Source: Microsaccharimonas sp964523145 | Lineage (GTDB): Bacteria > Patescibacteriota > Saccharimonadia > Saccharimonadales > Saccharimonadaceae | Direction: 5' to 3' | Assembly (NCBI GenBank): GCA_964523145.1 | Contig: CAZFYB010000004.1 | Span: forward strand, 29,274 to 93,273 | DNA length: 64,000 nucleotides | Translations under genes and position numbers: made by a program | In this document: in pieces, positions 1 to 7,916 of the stretch | How positions within the stretch are numbered: the first letter of the stretch is position 1 | How the letters are laid out: the number at the start of each line of letters is the position of its first letter | Notes under the pieces: generated by a model | Seen by the model: only the letters and a program-made list of their open reading frames with translations | Told to the model about the DNA's origin: nothing | Database searches by the model: none

Positions 1-1085
1 TTGCCGATATAGCAGGGGTGGTTCGTAATTGTGAAGAAGCCTTGGCTGACGCAGAAGAGCAGGCTGGTCTACAGGCTAAACGGGTGGTGATTGGAATTGC
101 CGGCGAACTTGTAAAGGGTGTGACTGATACGATTCGTTATCGCCGTCCGCAACCAGATCGCCCGCTTGACGATGCCGAAATGGAATTCATTATTGAAAAA
201 GTGCAAGAGCGTGCGCAAATTAAAGCCCAAAAACAAATTGCACTTGAAACGGGCAATGATGAAGTTGAAGTGAAGTTAGTAAACAGCGCTTTAGTAGGAA
301 TTCACATTGATGGATATAAAGTTAGTAACCCTATAGGTTTTCAGGGCCGTGATGTAGCGGTACAAATTTATACGGCTTTTGCGCCAATGGTGCACATTGG
401 GGCGCTTGAGCGCGTGGCTGACGAGCTTTCTCTTGAACTTTTGGCTGTTGCTGCTGAACCTTTTGCAGTAAGTCGTAGTGTGCTGGGGAGTGATGCAAGT
501 AGTAACTTTACAGCAATCCTAGCCGATGTTGGAGGTGGTACTACCGATATAGCTGTGGTTAACGATGGTGGCGTTGAAGGTACGAAAATGTTTGGTATTG
601 GTGGACGAAGCTTTACGCAAACGATCGCCAGCGACATGAACTTATCGTATAAGGATGCCGAAAAATTGAAGGTGAATATCGATCACGAACAAATTAAACC
701 AACCGTCAAAAAAGAAGTCAACGAAGCTATCGATAAAACACTCGAGGTATGGATTGCTGGTGTTGAACTTGCTTTGAGTGAATTTGATTCAGTTGATCAC
801 CTACCGAATCGTATTTTGCTATGTGGTGGTGGTTCGAGCCTTGAAAAGCTGGTCCACGCGCTAAACGGTGCTGCCTGGCATAAAGAACTACCTTTTACAA
901 AAAAACCAACCGTACATCATATTGACCCTTCTGAAGTGATTGGTGTGAGCGACAAAACTGGCAATGTAACCGATCATACCTTCATTACGGCTATGGGCTT
1001 ACTGCGGGTTGGTTATGATACACTAGTAGGGAGTGGCGAGGGAGATTCGATAAAAGATAAATTTAATCGACTTCTGAGAATTTAA
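1..1085 (+). CDS. ftsA: FtsA-like actin-fold protein (5' partial)
   Basis: The frame is open to the left edge, so the N-terminus lies outside the window; counting from the in-frame GTG at base 18, 355 residues are visible. FtsA proteins are actin-like ATPases that tether FtsZ to the membrane. Seen here: the phosphate-binding signature DVGGGTTDIAVV near residue 170, FGIGGRSFTQTIA with AEKLK after it (the FtsA order), the second nucleotide motif LLCGGGSS near residue 270, and a C-terminal DKFNRLLRI stretch that could be the membrane-targeting amphipathic helix. It is one base away from the next gene, so they are co-transcribed. PilM of the type IV pilus is the main alternative, because PilM shares the fold. 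Confidence 0.72.
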   Translation, partial: ADIAGVVRNCEEALADAEEQAGLQAKRVVIGIAGELVKGVTDTIRYRRPQPDRPLDDAEMEFIIEKVQERAQIKAQKQIALETGNDEVEVKLVNSALVGIHIDGYKVSNPIGFQGRDVAVQIYTAFAPMVHIGALERVADELSLELLAVAAEPFAVSRSVLGSDASSNFTAILADVGGGTTDIAVVNDGGVEGTKMFGIGGRSFTQTIASDMNLSYKDAEKLKVNIDHEQIKPTVKKEVNEAIDKTLEVWIAGVELALSEFDSVDHLPNRILLCGGGSSLEKLVHALNGAAWHKELPFTKKPTVHHIDPSEVIGVSDKTGNVTDHTFITAMGLLRVGYDTLVGSGEGDSIKDKFNRLLRI

Positions 1086-1086
1086 T

Positions 1087-2766
1087 ATGAATAAAGACGT
1101 AATTTACATTGATGTTGACGATGATGTCACGGCTATCATTGGAAAAATAAAAAAAGCCAAAGAAAAAATCGTCGCAATTGTTCCCCCAAAACGAGCCGGG
1201 GCGCTTCAGAGTGCCGTTAATTTGCGGCTCCTTGAACGTATGGCTCGGGCTGATAAAAAGCAACTCGTACTGATTACAAATAATCAGGCATTGGTAGCTT
1301 TAGCAGCGAATTCGAAAATTCCGGTTGCTAAAAACCTGCAAACTAAGCCTGAAATTGCTGAAGTACCAGCAATTGTGGTTGATGACGATGATGATATTAT
1401 TGACGGTTCTGACTTGCCGGTTGGCGACCATGCAAAAACGGTAAAAGTTAAAGATAATACTCAAACCGAACTACGTAGCAATGCTGCCGAGGCAACGAAC
1501 CTCGATATTGATGGCGAAGATTATGACGGAGAGCCGGTTGCTGCTTCTACTGTAGCGAAATCGGCGGTAGCGAAGTCTGCTGCAGCTAAAAAAGGTAAGG
1601 GGAAGATGAAAATCCCTAACTTTGATACATTCCGAAAGAAGTTGATACTGGGAATTTCTGGAGGGGTTGTCCTTATAGCACTGTTGATTTGGATGTTTGT
1701 ATTCGCACCAGCTGCTACGGTTATTATTACGGCTAGTACGAGCCCGCAACCGGTGAGTGCTTCAATTCAACTTGGCGGAACGGCTGCAACTGATTTTGAA
1801 ACAGGGATAGTAAGCTCGGTTGCACAACAGGAGCAAAAGGATGCGAGTGTTGAATTTGACGCAACTGGCCAAAAAGATGTTGGTGAAAAAGCTACGGGCA
1901 CAATGCAATTAACTCGAACTTCGGTTTCTAGTAGCCCTATTACTGTTCCAGCTGGCACGCGTTTTACTTCAGGGAGTATAACGTTCGTGAGCACCCAAGC
2001 GGCAACCCTTTCTGGAACTTCTATAGGTCCTGGCGGAATTGTGCAAGATTCTGTAACAGTACCTGTACAAGCAGCTGCATCAGGTACTGATTCAAATGTA
2101 TCGGCACGTTCTTACCAATCTTCGGTGGGCGGATTTAGTGCCCAAGGAAGCACGATGGCTGGAGGAACAACTAAAATCGCAAAAGTTGTATCGGCATCAG
2201 ACATTGAACGGGCGACTGGACAACTCATGGGGCAATCAACTGATCCTGAAAAAAAGGCATTGATTGAAAAATTCACGAATGGTGAAAAAGTAATTGATAG
2301 TAGTTTTACAGTAGACAGAGGAGTAGCAGTTTCGGCACCGGCAGTTGATCAAGAGGCGCCAACAGGCAAGGCTACTTTAACAATACCAACTACCTATAGC
2401 ATCCAGGCTGTTCCAAAAGCGAGTCTTGAAACGTTCCTAAAAGATTATATCGATAACCAACTAGAAGGTGACGAGGGCCAGAAAATCTATAGCACGGGTG
2501 CTGATAGTGCATCACTGGCAAACTTCCGTAAAGAAGGTGAAACAATGACGGCGAGCCTTACAACGACAGCCCGTGTTGGCCCTCAAATCGATGAAGCTGC
2601 TATTAAAGAACAGGTAAAGGGCAAGATTTACGGTGAGGTTCAGCAATCGCTTGAATCAATCCAGGGTATTAAAGAAGTTGATGTGCAATTCTCATATTTC
2701 TGGGTTCGAACTGTTCCGGGTAATACCGATAAGATAACGATTGAATTTAAAGTCGAGAATGAGTAG
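1087..2766 (+). CDS. Membrane-anchored protein with baseplate-J-like extracellular region
   Basis: This 559-residue protein has a cytoplasmic N-domain (about 1-90), an acidic and Ala/Lys-rich linker (95-178), one membrane segment (about 186-209) and a large outer domain. The outer part carries VPAGTRF near residue 287, followed by beta-rich repeats ending in SNVSARSYQ, which resembles the Baseplate_J fold of contractile phage tails; this is pattern recognition and not a search result. A C-terminal globular region follows (about 395-559). It starts one base after the FtsA-like gene and its stop overlaps the ruvX start. Its role is unknown; a link between the division machinery and the envelope is only an inference from position. 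Confidence 0.6.
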   Translation: MNKDVIYIDVDDDVTAIIGKIKKAKEKIVAIVPPKRAGALQSAVNLRLLERMARADKKQLVLITNNQALVALAANSKIPVAKNLQTKPEIAEVPAIVVDDDDDIIDGSDLPVGDHAKTVKVKDNTQTELRSNAAEATNLDIDGEDYDGEPVAASTVAKSAVAKSAAAKKGKGKMKIPNFDTFRKKLILGISGGVVLIALLIWMFVFAPAATVIITASTSPQPVSASIQLGGTAATDFETGIVSSVAQQEQKDASVEFDATGQKDVGEKATGTMQLTRTSVSSSPITVPAGTRFTSGSITFVSTQAATLSGTSIGPGGIVQDSVTVPVQAAASGTDSNVSARSYQSSVGGFSAQGSTMAGGTTKIAKVVSASDIERATGQLMGQSTDPEKKALIEKFTNGEKVIDSSFTVDRGVAVSAPAVDQEAPTGKATLTIPTTYSIQAVPKASLETFLKDYIDNQLEGDEGQKIYSTGADSASLANFRKEGETMTASLTTTARVGPQIDEAAIKEQVKGKIYGEVQQSLESIQGIKEVDVQFSYFWVRTVPGNTDKITIEFKVENE

Positions 2767-3169
2767 TCGTACAATTGTTGGGCTGGATGTGGGCGAGAAA
2801 CGTATTGGCGTGGCAGTTGCTGATGTGTCGGTACGTATAGCCGTTCCTTTTGCAACGATTGAAGTGAACGGTGATGAAATAACGGCGATTACTGAGATTG
2901 TTTTAAAAGAAGGCGCTGATACTATTGTTGTTGGCTACCCGCGTAATCAAAGCGGTGAGGCGACAGCTCAAACAAATTACGTTGAACTGTTTGCTGAGCA
3001 GTTAAAAGATATTGAAGCGGCGGTTGTGTTTCAGGATGAATCATTAACCAGTGTACTCGCAGAGCAACAGCTAGCGGCACATAAAAAACCATATTCAAAG
3101 GGCGATATTGACGCCCAGGCAGCAGCAATTATTTTACAAGATTATATAGAGGGACAATATGGACATTAA
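2759..3169 (+). CDS. ruvX: Putative Holliday junction resolvase RuvX/YqgF
   Basis: This is a 136-residue RNase H-fold nuclease of the YqgF/RuvX family, which acts on Holliday junctions and in some bacteria on pre-16S rRNA. The first catalytic Asp lies in GLDVGEKRIGVAVAD (about residues 7-21); GYPRNQSG, DESLTS and the C-terminal DAQAAAIIL complete the family pattern. Length is typical (about 130-150). I chose the ATG at 2759 and not the one at 2741, because residues before GLDVG should be few; it overlaps the upstream stop by 8 bases, and its own end overlaps mltG by 11, so translation is probably coupled. Confidence 0.9.
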   Translation: MSSRTIVGLDVGEKRIGVAVADVSVRIAVPFATIEVNGDEITAITEIVLKEGADTIVVGYPRNQSGEATAQTNYVELFAEQLKDIEAAVVFQDESLTSVLAEQQLAAHKKPYSKGDIDAQAAAIILQDYIEGQYGH

Positions 3170-4349
3170 ACCACCTGCACCAAGGCCACGGCCAATTAAT
3201 CCTTCAGAACCAAATACTGGACCACACCAACAAGTGGTTTCTATAACTCCTTTGAATCAACCAGTTGCCCCTGTGACTCCGCCACCCCAGCCTATTGAGC
3301 AAAACCCTGCACCAAACCTTAAACCAAAACGTAACCGTGCGAAAAAATGGCTTATCGCCTTAATTGTTTTGGTGGTGATTTTGGTATCGGCAGTTATTGC
3401 TGGCTGGTTCTGGTATCAGTCTTTGCTGAGTCCTGTAGATGCTGGTGATACCGATAAGCAGGTGGTTCAAATTGTTGAAGGCACATTGCCGGATGAAATC
3501 GCTACATTATTAAAAGAAAAAGACTTGATTCGTAATGAGGCTGCGTTTTTATTGTATGCAAGGATTCAAGGTGTTCAGAATAGTTTACAAGCCGGCACCT
3601 ATCGCTTGGCTGCTTCTGAAACGACCCCCGAGATTGTTAATCATCTAACGAAAGGAAATGTTGATACGTTTGACATTACATTTATACCAGGCGCAACCTT
3701 AGCCGAAAATAGAGAAGTGTTTATTGAATCAGGGTACAGTGAAGAGGAGATTGACACTGCATTTTCAAAAACATATGATTCACCGTTATTCGCCGGTAAG
3801 CCAGCTGAAGCTGATTTAGAAGGGTATATTTACGGTGAAACCTATAAATTTGGCGCTGGGGCCACTGTTGAAGGGATTTTAGAGTATATATTCGAGCTTT
3901 ATTATCAAAACATTAGCGATAATAATTTAGAGGCACAATATAGTGAACAAGGTTTGACGTTATATCAAGCAATTACCCTTGCATCTATTGTTCAGCGTGA
4001 ATCTGGCGGGGACGATAAAGCTCAGATCGCCCAAGTTTTCTATACACGCCTAGAAATGGGTATGGAGCTAGGTTCTGACGTAACGTATCAGTATGCCGCT
4101 GATAAAGCGGGTGTAGAGCGCGATACGAACCTCGATTCGCCATATAACACCAGGCGATATCCTGGGCTCCCTCCAGGACCTATTGCTGTTCCTGGGATTG
4201 ATTCGTTAAAGGCAGTGGGCAACCCAGCTCCTGGCGACTATGTCTATTTCCTGAGTGGCGATGATAATATCACCTACTATGCGCGTACCCTAGCGGAGCA
4301 CGAAGCGAATATCGTCAATCACTGTAAAGTGAAATGCCAGATTATTTAG
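3159..4349 (+). CDS. mltG: Endolytic murein transglycosylase MltG
   Basis: MltG (YceG-like) cleaves nascent peptidoglycan strands and sets glycan chain length at the outer face of the membrane. The 396-residue protein has a long proline-rich cytoplasmic N-tail (1-62), one membrane helix (about 63-86), a LysM-like region and the catalytic domain. The proposed catalytic Glu is in SIVQRESGG (about residue 281), followed by the conserved LGSDVTYQY, SPYNTRRYPGLPPGPI and GNPAP motifs. A GAGGGA ribosome site lies just before the ATG, inside the ruvX end. The proline-rich cytoplasmic tail is longer than in model species. Confidence 0.93.
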   Translation: MDIKPPAPRPRPINPSEPNTGPHQQVVSITPLNQPVAPVTPPPQPIEQNPAPNLKPKRNRAKKWLIALIVLVVILVSAVIAGWFWYQSLLSPVDAGDTDKQVVQIVEGTLPDEIATLLKEKDLIRNEAAFLLYARIQGVQNSLQAGTYRLAASETTPEIVNHLTKGNVDTFDITFIPGATLAENREVFIESGYSEEEIDTAFSKTYDSPLFAGKPAEADLEGYIYGETYKFGAGATVEGILEYIFELYYQNISDNNLEAQYSEQGLTLYQAITLASIVQRESGGDDKAQIAQVFYTRLEMGMELGSDVTYQYAADKAGVERDTNLDSPYNTRRYPGLPPGPIAVPGIDSLKAVGNPAPGDYVYFLSGDDNITYYARTLAEHEANIVNHCKVKCQII

Positions 4350-4395
4350 GCAATACTGCTTAACCCTTGACAAACTACTATAATTATAAAATAAA

Positions 4396-4424
4396 TTGAC
4401 TAAAAAAGCTATAGTTGCTATACT
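4396..4424 (+). promoter_or_regulatory. Sigma-70 type promoter for the LysM-CHAP leader RNA
   Basis: TTGACT at 4396-4401 and TATACT at 4419-4424 are separated by exactly 17 bases. The predicted transcription start is about 4431, giving a leader of roughly 230 bases before the coding region. This long leader contrasts with the near-zero leaders of most other genes here. Confidence 0.7.
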
Positions 4425-4430
4425 TAAATA

Positions 4431-4640
4431 AGCACATTTTGCGACTCCATCTACTAGTGTCAAAGGTCCGTATCGGCCAGTAGCACCTGCGAGTGGGGAA
4501 CGGAGCGTTAAAATGAGCCTACCAGAACAGTCGCACGGATACCAGAAACTACAATATTAATAACACTGGTCGACATGTATCCCTTTCTGTGGCCTTGTCA
4601 CAGAAGAAAGACTCATTAAGGTAGACGCCCTCGAAGTAAT
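4431..4640 (+). ncRNA. Structured 5' leader RNA, candidate riboswitch or cis-element
   Basis: No credible protein is encoded here. Complementary segments include tgcgact 4440-4446 with agtcgca 4529-4535, ctact 4451-4455 with agtag 4479-4483, ggatac 4537-4542 with gtatcc 4577-4582, ttctgtg 4585-4591 with cacagaa 4599-4605, and aatgag 4512-4517 with ctcatt 4612-4617. The last pair crosses the first, which implies a pseudoknot. Position in front of a secreted wall hydrolase is where c-di-AMP (ydaO) riboswitches often occur. The ggggaac and gttaaaat stretches are faintly reminiscent of that class, but the rest does not match, so I do not assign a known family. Confidence 0.55.
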
Positions 4641-4661
4641 TTGAGCGGCAGGAGAACGATA

Positions 4662-5861
4662 ATTCGTAATGATATTACGAGCAGTAGCACTAGTGCTACT
4701 CATGGTGGGACAATTGCGGCACGTCCAACAGCGATGCCAGCACAACCAACTAAGCGATCTCAAAAGGGTCGCATTAAATCGTCAACCGTCGCTATTTATA
4801 CCGGTATCTTCGCTCTTCTTGTAGCGGTTATTGCCATTGGCTACCGATCACCTGAAGAAGGGGTGACGGCTGCCTCAACTGCCCCTGTAGCTACTACGGT
4901 TAATTCTGCCGCTTCAAATCAGCCTGCTGTCAATGAAGTGGTTGCAACTGATATTGCTGCCTCAGTAGCTTTAGCTGCTGATCTTGCTATTGCACCGAAC
5001 GTTGCCGAGCTTGCGGTTTCAACCCGCGTCCAAAACCTCTATGCAACGACTGATGTAGGAAGTTCAATTAGCAAGCCTACTATTGTGCAGTTATCTTCTG
5101 CGAGCCGAAACATTACTACCTATGCTGTTCAAGAAGGTGACACCGTTACCTCTGTTGCTGCTAAGTTTGGCGTTACTGCCGATACTATTAAGTGGGCAAA
5201 TAACTTAACGGCTGATACCTTAGCTGCTGGCTCTACTATTGAAATATTGCCACGTGACGGTATTGCCTATACCGTTAAGGACGGTGACACTATCGCAAGT
5301 ATTGCTGATAAGTACAAAGCTGATGCTTCAGTTATTACTACCTATAACGACCTTGAAATTAGCGGTGTTTCTACCGGATTAAAGATCATTATTCCTGGTG
5401 GAGTATTACCAACAACTGAACGTCCTGGCTATAGGGCGCCTGTCGTATACGCTGCAACAGGTGGTACGTATATTACTGGCTACAGTTCTGGTTTCTCTAA
5501 CGGAAGTACTTGGTATATTAAATCAGGTACACCAAACGGTGGTCGTTACGCCTTTGGTAACTGTACTGCCTATGCCTTTGACCGCCGAGCTGAGCTTGGC
5601 CGACCAATCGGTGCTATGTGGGGCAATGCTGGTGCTTGGGCGACAAACGCTCGTAACGCTGGCTACACCGTAAACCGTACACCAGCTGCTGGTGCAGTTA
5701 TTCAAGACGCTGGCCACGTAGGTATTGTTGAAAAAGTACTCCCGAACGGTGACCTTGAGCTGAGCGAGATGAACGCTCGTGTATCTGGTGGTGGCTATAA
5801 CATCGTATCTGGTCGCACCCTTCCTGCTGGACAGGTTGGCCAATACTACTACATTCACTAG
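4662..5861 (+). CDS. Secreted LysM-CHAP peptidoglycan hydrolase
   Basis: A cell-wall amidase or endopeptidase candidate: one N-terminal membrane segment (SSTVAIYTGIFALLVAVIAI), a low-complexity Ala/Thr/Val spacer, two LysM modules (ITTYAVQEGDTV and IAYTVKDGDTI, each about 45 residues) that bind glycan, and a C-terminal CHAP domain with catalytic Cys in GNCTAYAFD and His in GHVGIVE. No ATG, GTG or TTG has a ribosome site. AGGAGA at 4650-4655 sits 6 bases before an ATT at 4662, the rare start codon used by infC, so I place the start there; TTG 4641 is the in-frame alternative without a site, and ATG 4734 comes later. It is preceded by the structured leader. Confidence 0.85.
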   Translation: MRNDITSSSTSATHGGTIAARPTAMPAQPTKRSQKGRIKSSTVAIYTGIFALLVAVIAIGYRSPEEGVTAASTAPVATTVNSAASNQPAVNEVVATDIAASVALAADLAIAPNVAELAVSTRVQNLYATTDVGSSISKPTIVQLSSASRNITTYAVQEGDTVTSVAAKFGVTADTIKWANNLTADTLAAGSTIEILPRDGIAYTVKDGDTIASIADKYKADASVITTYNDLEISGVSTGLKIIIPGGVLPTTERPGYRAPVVYAATGGTYITGYSSGFSNGSTWYIKSGTPNGGRYAFGNCTAYAFDRRAELGRPIGAMWGNAGAWATNARNAGYTVNRTPAAGAVIQDAGHVGIVEKVLPNGDLELSEMNARVSGGGYNIVSGRTLPAGQVGQYYYIH

Positions 5862-5880
5862 AAGAATAAATAGTTCATTC

Positions 5881-5910
5881 GAATCGCCTCTGTTAAAATA
5901 GGGGCGATTC
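5881..5910 (+). terminator. Hairpin after the LysM-CHAP gene
   Basis: GAATCGCC at 5881-5888 pairs with GGCGATTC at 5903-5910 around an AT-rich loop. There is no real T-run after it, so termination may be weak. The obg -10 box follows directly. Confidence 0.45.
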
Positions 5911-5913
5911 TGT

Positions 5914-5919
5914 TATAAT
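5914..5919 (+). promoter_or_regulatory. -10 box of obg, leaderless arrangement
   Basis: TATAAT ends 9 bases before the obg ATG, so transcription should begin at or within a few bases of the start codon. No ribosome binding site is present. Confidence 0.6.
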
Positions 5920-5928
5920 AATAAAACT

Positions 5929-7224
5929 ATGTTCGTTGATACCGCCAAAGTATTTGTACAAGCAGGACGCGGCGGCGATGGAGCCGTTAGTTTTAGGCAT
6001 GAAATTTATGTCGATATGGGTGGACCAGATGGCGGTGATGGCGGTAAGGGTGGCGATGTTATATTTGTCGCTAGTGACAACGTTAATACTCTTTTAGACT
6101 TTCGTTTTAAACCTGAGCTCAAGGGTGAACCGGGTCAATCTGGTGCGAAACGTGATCGTCACGGTAAATCTGGTGCCCCGAAATACGTTAAAGTACCAGT
6201 GGGCACTATTGTAAAGCGCAATGGGGAAGTGATTGCTGATCTCATTGAAGATGGGCAAGAATTAGTTATCGCTAAGGGTGGCGATGGCGGGTTTGGAAAC
6301 GCCCACTTTAAATCATCAGTCCGACAAGCACCCCGTATTGCCGAAAAGGGTGAACTTGGTGAAACGTTCGAAGCAGAACTGGAACTGAAACTACTGGCTG
6401 ATGTTGGACTGGTCGGGTTTCCTAATGCCGGCAAATCAACCTTTCTTAGTGTCGTAACGAATGCTACCCCTGAAATTGCTGATTATGCCTTTACGACTCT
6501 TACGCCAAACCTTGGAGTTGCCGATATTGACGATGGAAGTTTACTTATTGCTGATATTCCAGGGCTGATTGAAGGTGCAAGTGAAGGAAAAGGTTTGGGT
6601 GATGCATTCCTTCGCCATGTTGAACGTACAGCAGTTATATTGCACCTTATCGATGCCTATGATGATGATGTTGCGAAAGCATACACTACTATTCGAAAAG
6701 AGCTTGAAGCGTATAGCCCAAGCCTCGTCAACCGACCCGAAGTGGTTGCGTTAACAAAAACCGAAGGTCTTGATGAAGATATTATTCACATGCAAATGGA
6801 GGCACTTAAAACAGTTTCTGGCGAGAGCCCAATCTTCGCTATCTCTTCACCAGCCCATACTGGCTTAAAAGAAGTACTTCGCGCACTGCGCCGCATGGTT
6901 GAAGAGGTTCGTATAGCCGAAAAAGAAGAGAATAAAGACGTGAATGAAGGCATGGCAATTATTACCCTCAATCAAAGCCAAGAGGCATTAGCATGGAAGA
7001 TTAAAAAACATCAAACAGAGGAAGGTTTGGTATACGAAGTTCGTGGGCATAAAATTGAGAAGTTTGCACGGCGTACTGATTTTGAAAACCGTGAAGGCTT
7101 GAACCGCTTACGAGATATCATGAAAAAGATGGGCATTACTCATGCACTTACACGAGCCGGGGCTGACGGCGCAACTATTATTCGCATTGGCCTTGATGAA
7201 TTCCCTCTTATTGAACAAGGCTAG
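5929..7224 (+). CDS. obg: GTPase Obg/CgtA
   Basis: Obg is an essential GTPase in 50S subunit assembly and stress control. The 431 residues show the glycine-rich Obg fold (1-158, with GGDGAVSF, GGDGGKGG and GGDGGFGNAHF), the G domain with G1 GFPNAGKST, G3 DIPGLIEGA and G4-like TKTE, and the C-terminal OCT domain (about 345-430). Length is normal for the Gram-positive type with an OCT domain. The start ATG is 9 bases after a TATAAT box, with no Shine-Dalgarno sequence. Confidence 0.97.
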   Translation: MFVDTAKVFVQAGRGGDGAVSFRHEIYVDMGGPDGGDGGKGGDVIFVASDNVNTLLDFRFKPELKGEPGQSGAKRDRHGKSGAPKYVKVPVGTIVKRNGEVIADLIEDGQELVIAKGGDGGFGNAHFKSSVRQAPRIAEKGELGETFEAELELKLLADVGLVGFPNAGKSTFLSVVTNATPEIADYAFTTLTPNLGVADIDDGSLLIADIPGLIEGASEGKGLGDAFLRHVERTAVILHLIDAYDDDVAKAYTTIRKELEAYSPSLVNRPEVVALTKTEGLDEDIIHMQMEALKTVSGESPIFAISSPAHTGLKEVLRALRRMVEEVRIAEKEENKDVNEGMAIITLNQSQEALAWKIKKHQTEEGLVYEVRGHKIEKFARRTDFENREGLNRLRDIMKKMGITHALTRAGADGATIIRIGLDEFPLIEQG

Positions 7225-7248
7225 GCTTGCGTAATTTTATACAAGTTA

Positions 7249-7277
7249 TTGACAAATAACCGTATAAATGCTAAAAT
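7249..7277 (+). promoter_or_regulatory. Strong promoter of the GC-rich cassette
   Basis: A perfect TTGACA at 7249-7254, a 17-base spacer and TAAAAT at 7272-7277. Transcription should start near 7284 and produce a leader of about 200 bases before the small ORF. Confidence 0.75.
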
Positions 7278-7283
7278 ACCCTC

Positions 7284-7483
7284 TAAGCTAATGATTTGAG
7301 CTATGTGCTCTCATTAGATCATTAATAATTCGACTCGTATATAAGCGTATGATTTGTGGCGCTGATGGGTCTTCATGTAAAAACTATTTTAGGTGAAGAC
7401 CTGTCAGTGCTTCGGTGCTCGTGCAGGAAACAATCGCATTACCCCACTACCGCCACGAGAGTGGCAGAAAGAGGTACATTGCA
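7284..7483 (+). ncRNA. Highly structured leader with several strong hairpins
   Basis: Four stems are visible. CTAATGA...TCATTAG with an inner GAGC/GCTC pairing falls within about 7288-7317. A long hairpin pairs gcgctga plus ggtcttca (7360-7376) with tgaagacc plus tcagtgc (7393-7410). A small UUCG-type stem follows (near 7406-7415). GCCAC-gaga-GTGGC (7452-7465) closes with a GNRA tetraloop just before the ribosome site. The arrangement suggests a regulatory or functional RNA; I do not recognise its class. Confidence 0.5.
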
Positions 7484-7606
7484 ATGAAGACCATGAAGAA
7501 GGCCATGTCGCCGCCGATGCGGTCCGACATCACCAATCTCATGTCGCAGTCGATCGCGAGCACGTCGTCGGCCCTCGAGGGCGTCGGTCTCATCTCGTCG
7601 TCCTGA
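7484..7606 (+). CDS. Small Met/Ser-rich peptide (40 aa), function unknown
   Basis: The ATG at 7484 follows GAGG at 7471-7474 with 9 bases spacing. The 40-residue product has six internal or N-terminal methionines beyond the first in a basic N-half (MKTMKKAM) and a Ser-rich neutral C-half ending in ISSS. 38 of 40 sense codons end in G or C, while neighbouring genes favour A or T, so the composition is foreign to this chromosome. An overlapping frame (7393-7632) is longer but lacks a ribosome site and has poor composition. It may be a leader peptide, a peptide precursor or a recently acquired mini-gene; the sequence does not decide. Confidence 0.45.
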   Translation: MKTMKKAMSPPMRSDITNLMSQSIASTSSALEGVGLISSS

Positions 7607-7758
7607 TCGCCGCGCTCGAGATTCACGTGTAGTGATCTCGCAGGCGCATCATCATCAGGCGAACACCCGGTGAAAGGATTGTTGCAAATGCATCGTTACA
7701 GACCCTAGCGCCTTCATAGGCGCGCTGAGCATCAATTTCACATCGGGTCGGGCGCACG
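7607..7758 (+). other. GC-rich untranslated tail of the cassette
   Basis: No ORF of note follows the small peptide. The stretch is GC-rich and contains another stem, GCGCC-ttcata-GGCGC near 7709-7724. It probably belongs to the same transcript as the leader and peptide. Confidence 0.4.
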
Positions 7759-7795
7759 AGCCCCGGAGTACGCCTGTCGTGGCGACTCCGGGGCT
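7759..7795 (+). terminator. Long GC-rich hairpin ending the cassette
   Basis: AGCCCCGGAGT 7759-7769 pairs with ACTCCGGGGCT 7785-7795, and CGCC/GGCG extends the stem inward. There is no long T-run. The stem closely resembles the one after the LCP gene at 33361-33397, suggesting a shared origin of the two cassettes. Confidence 0.6.
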
Positions 7796-7826
7796 TGTCC
7801 TCGAATCTTATATACTGTCGTTTTTC

Positions 7827-7848
7827 GAGCCTCCTTCATTGGAGGCTC
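7827..7848 (+). terminator. Second hairpin upstream of sbcB
   Basis: GAGCCTCC-ttcatt-GGAGGCTC, preceded on its left by TTTTT and followed by a T-rich stretch, so it could stop transcription from both sides. Confidence 0.65.
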
Positions 7849-7916
7849 TTCGATTTTCTTGGGACTATGCAGATTAGTTTATTCCGATTACACCTTTATC
7901 GCCTATAATAAAATAC

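Noticed and set aside
4431..4640. c-di-AMP (ydaO) riboswitch
   Set aside because: Short pieces are suggestive, but the conserved second half of the class could not be matched by eye, so the class was not assigned.
7393..7632. 79-codon frame overlapping the mini-gene
   Set aside because: It starts within the hairpin, has no ribosome site and a chance-like His/Arg composition. The 40-codon frame has a site and biased codons.
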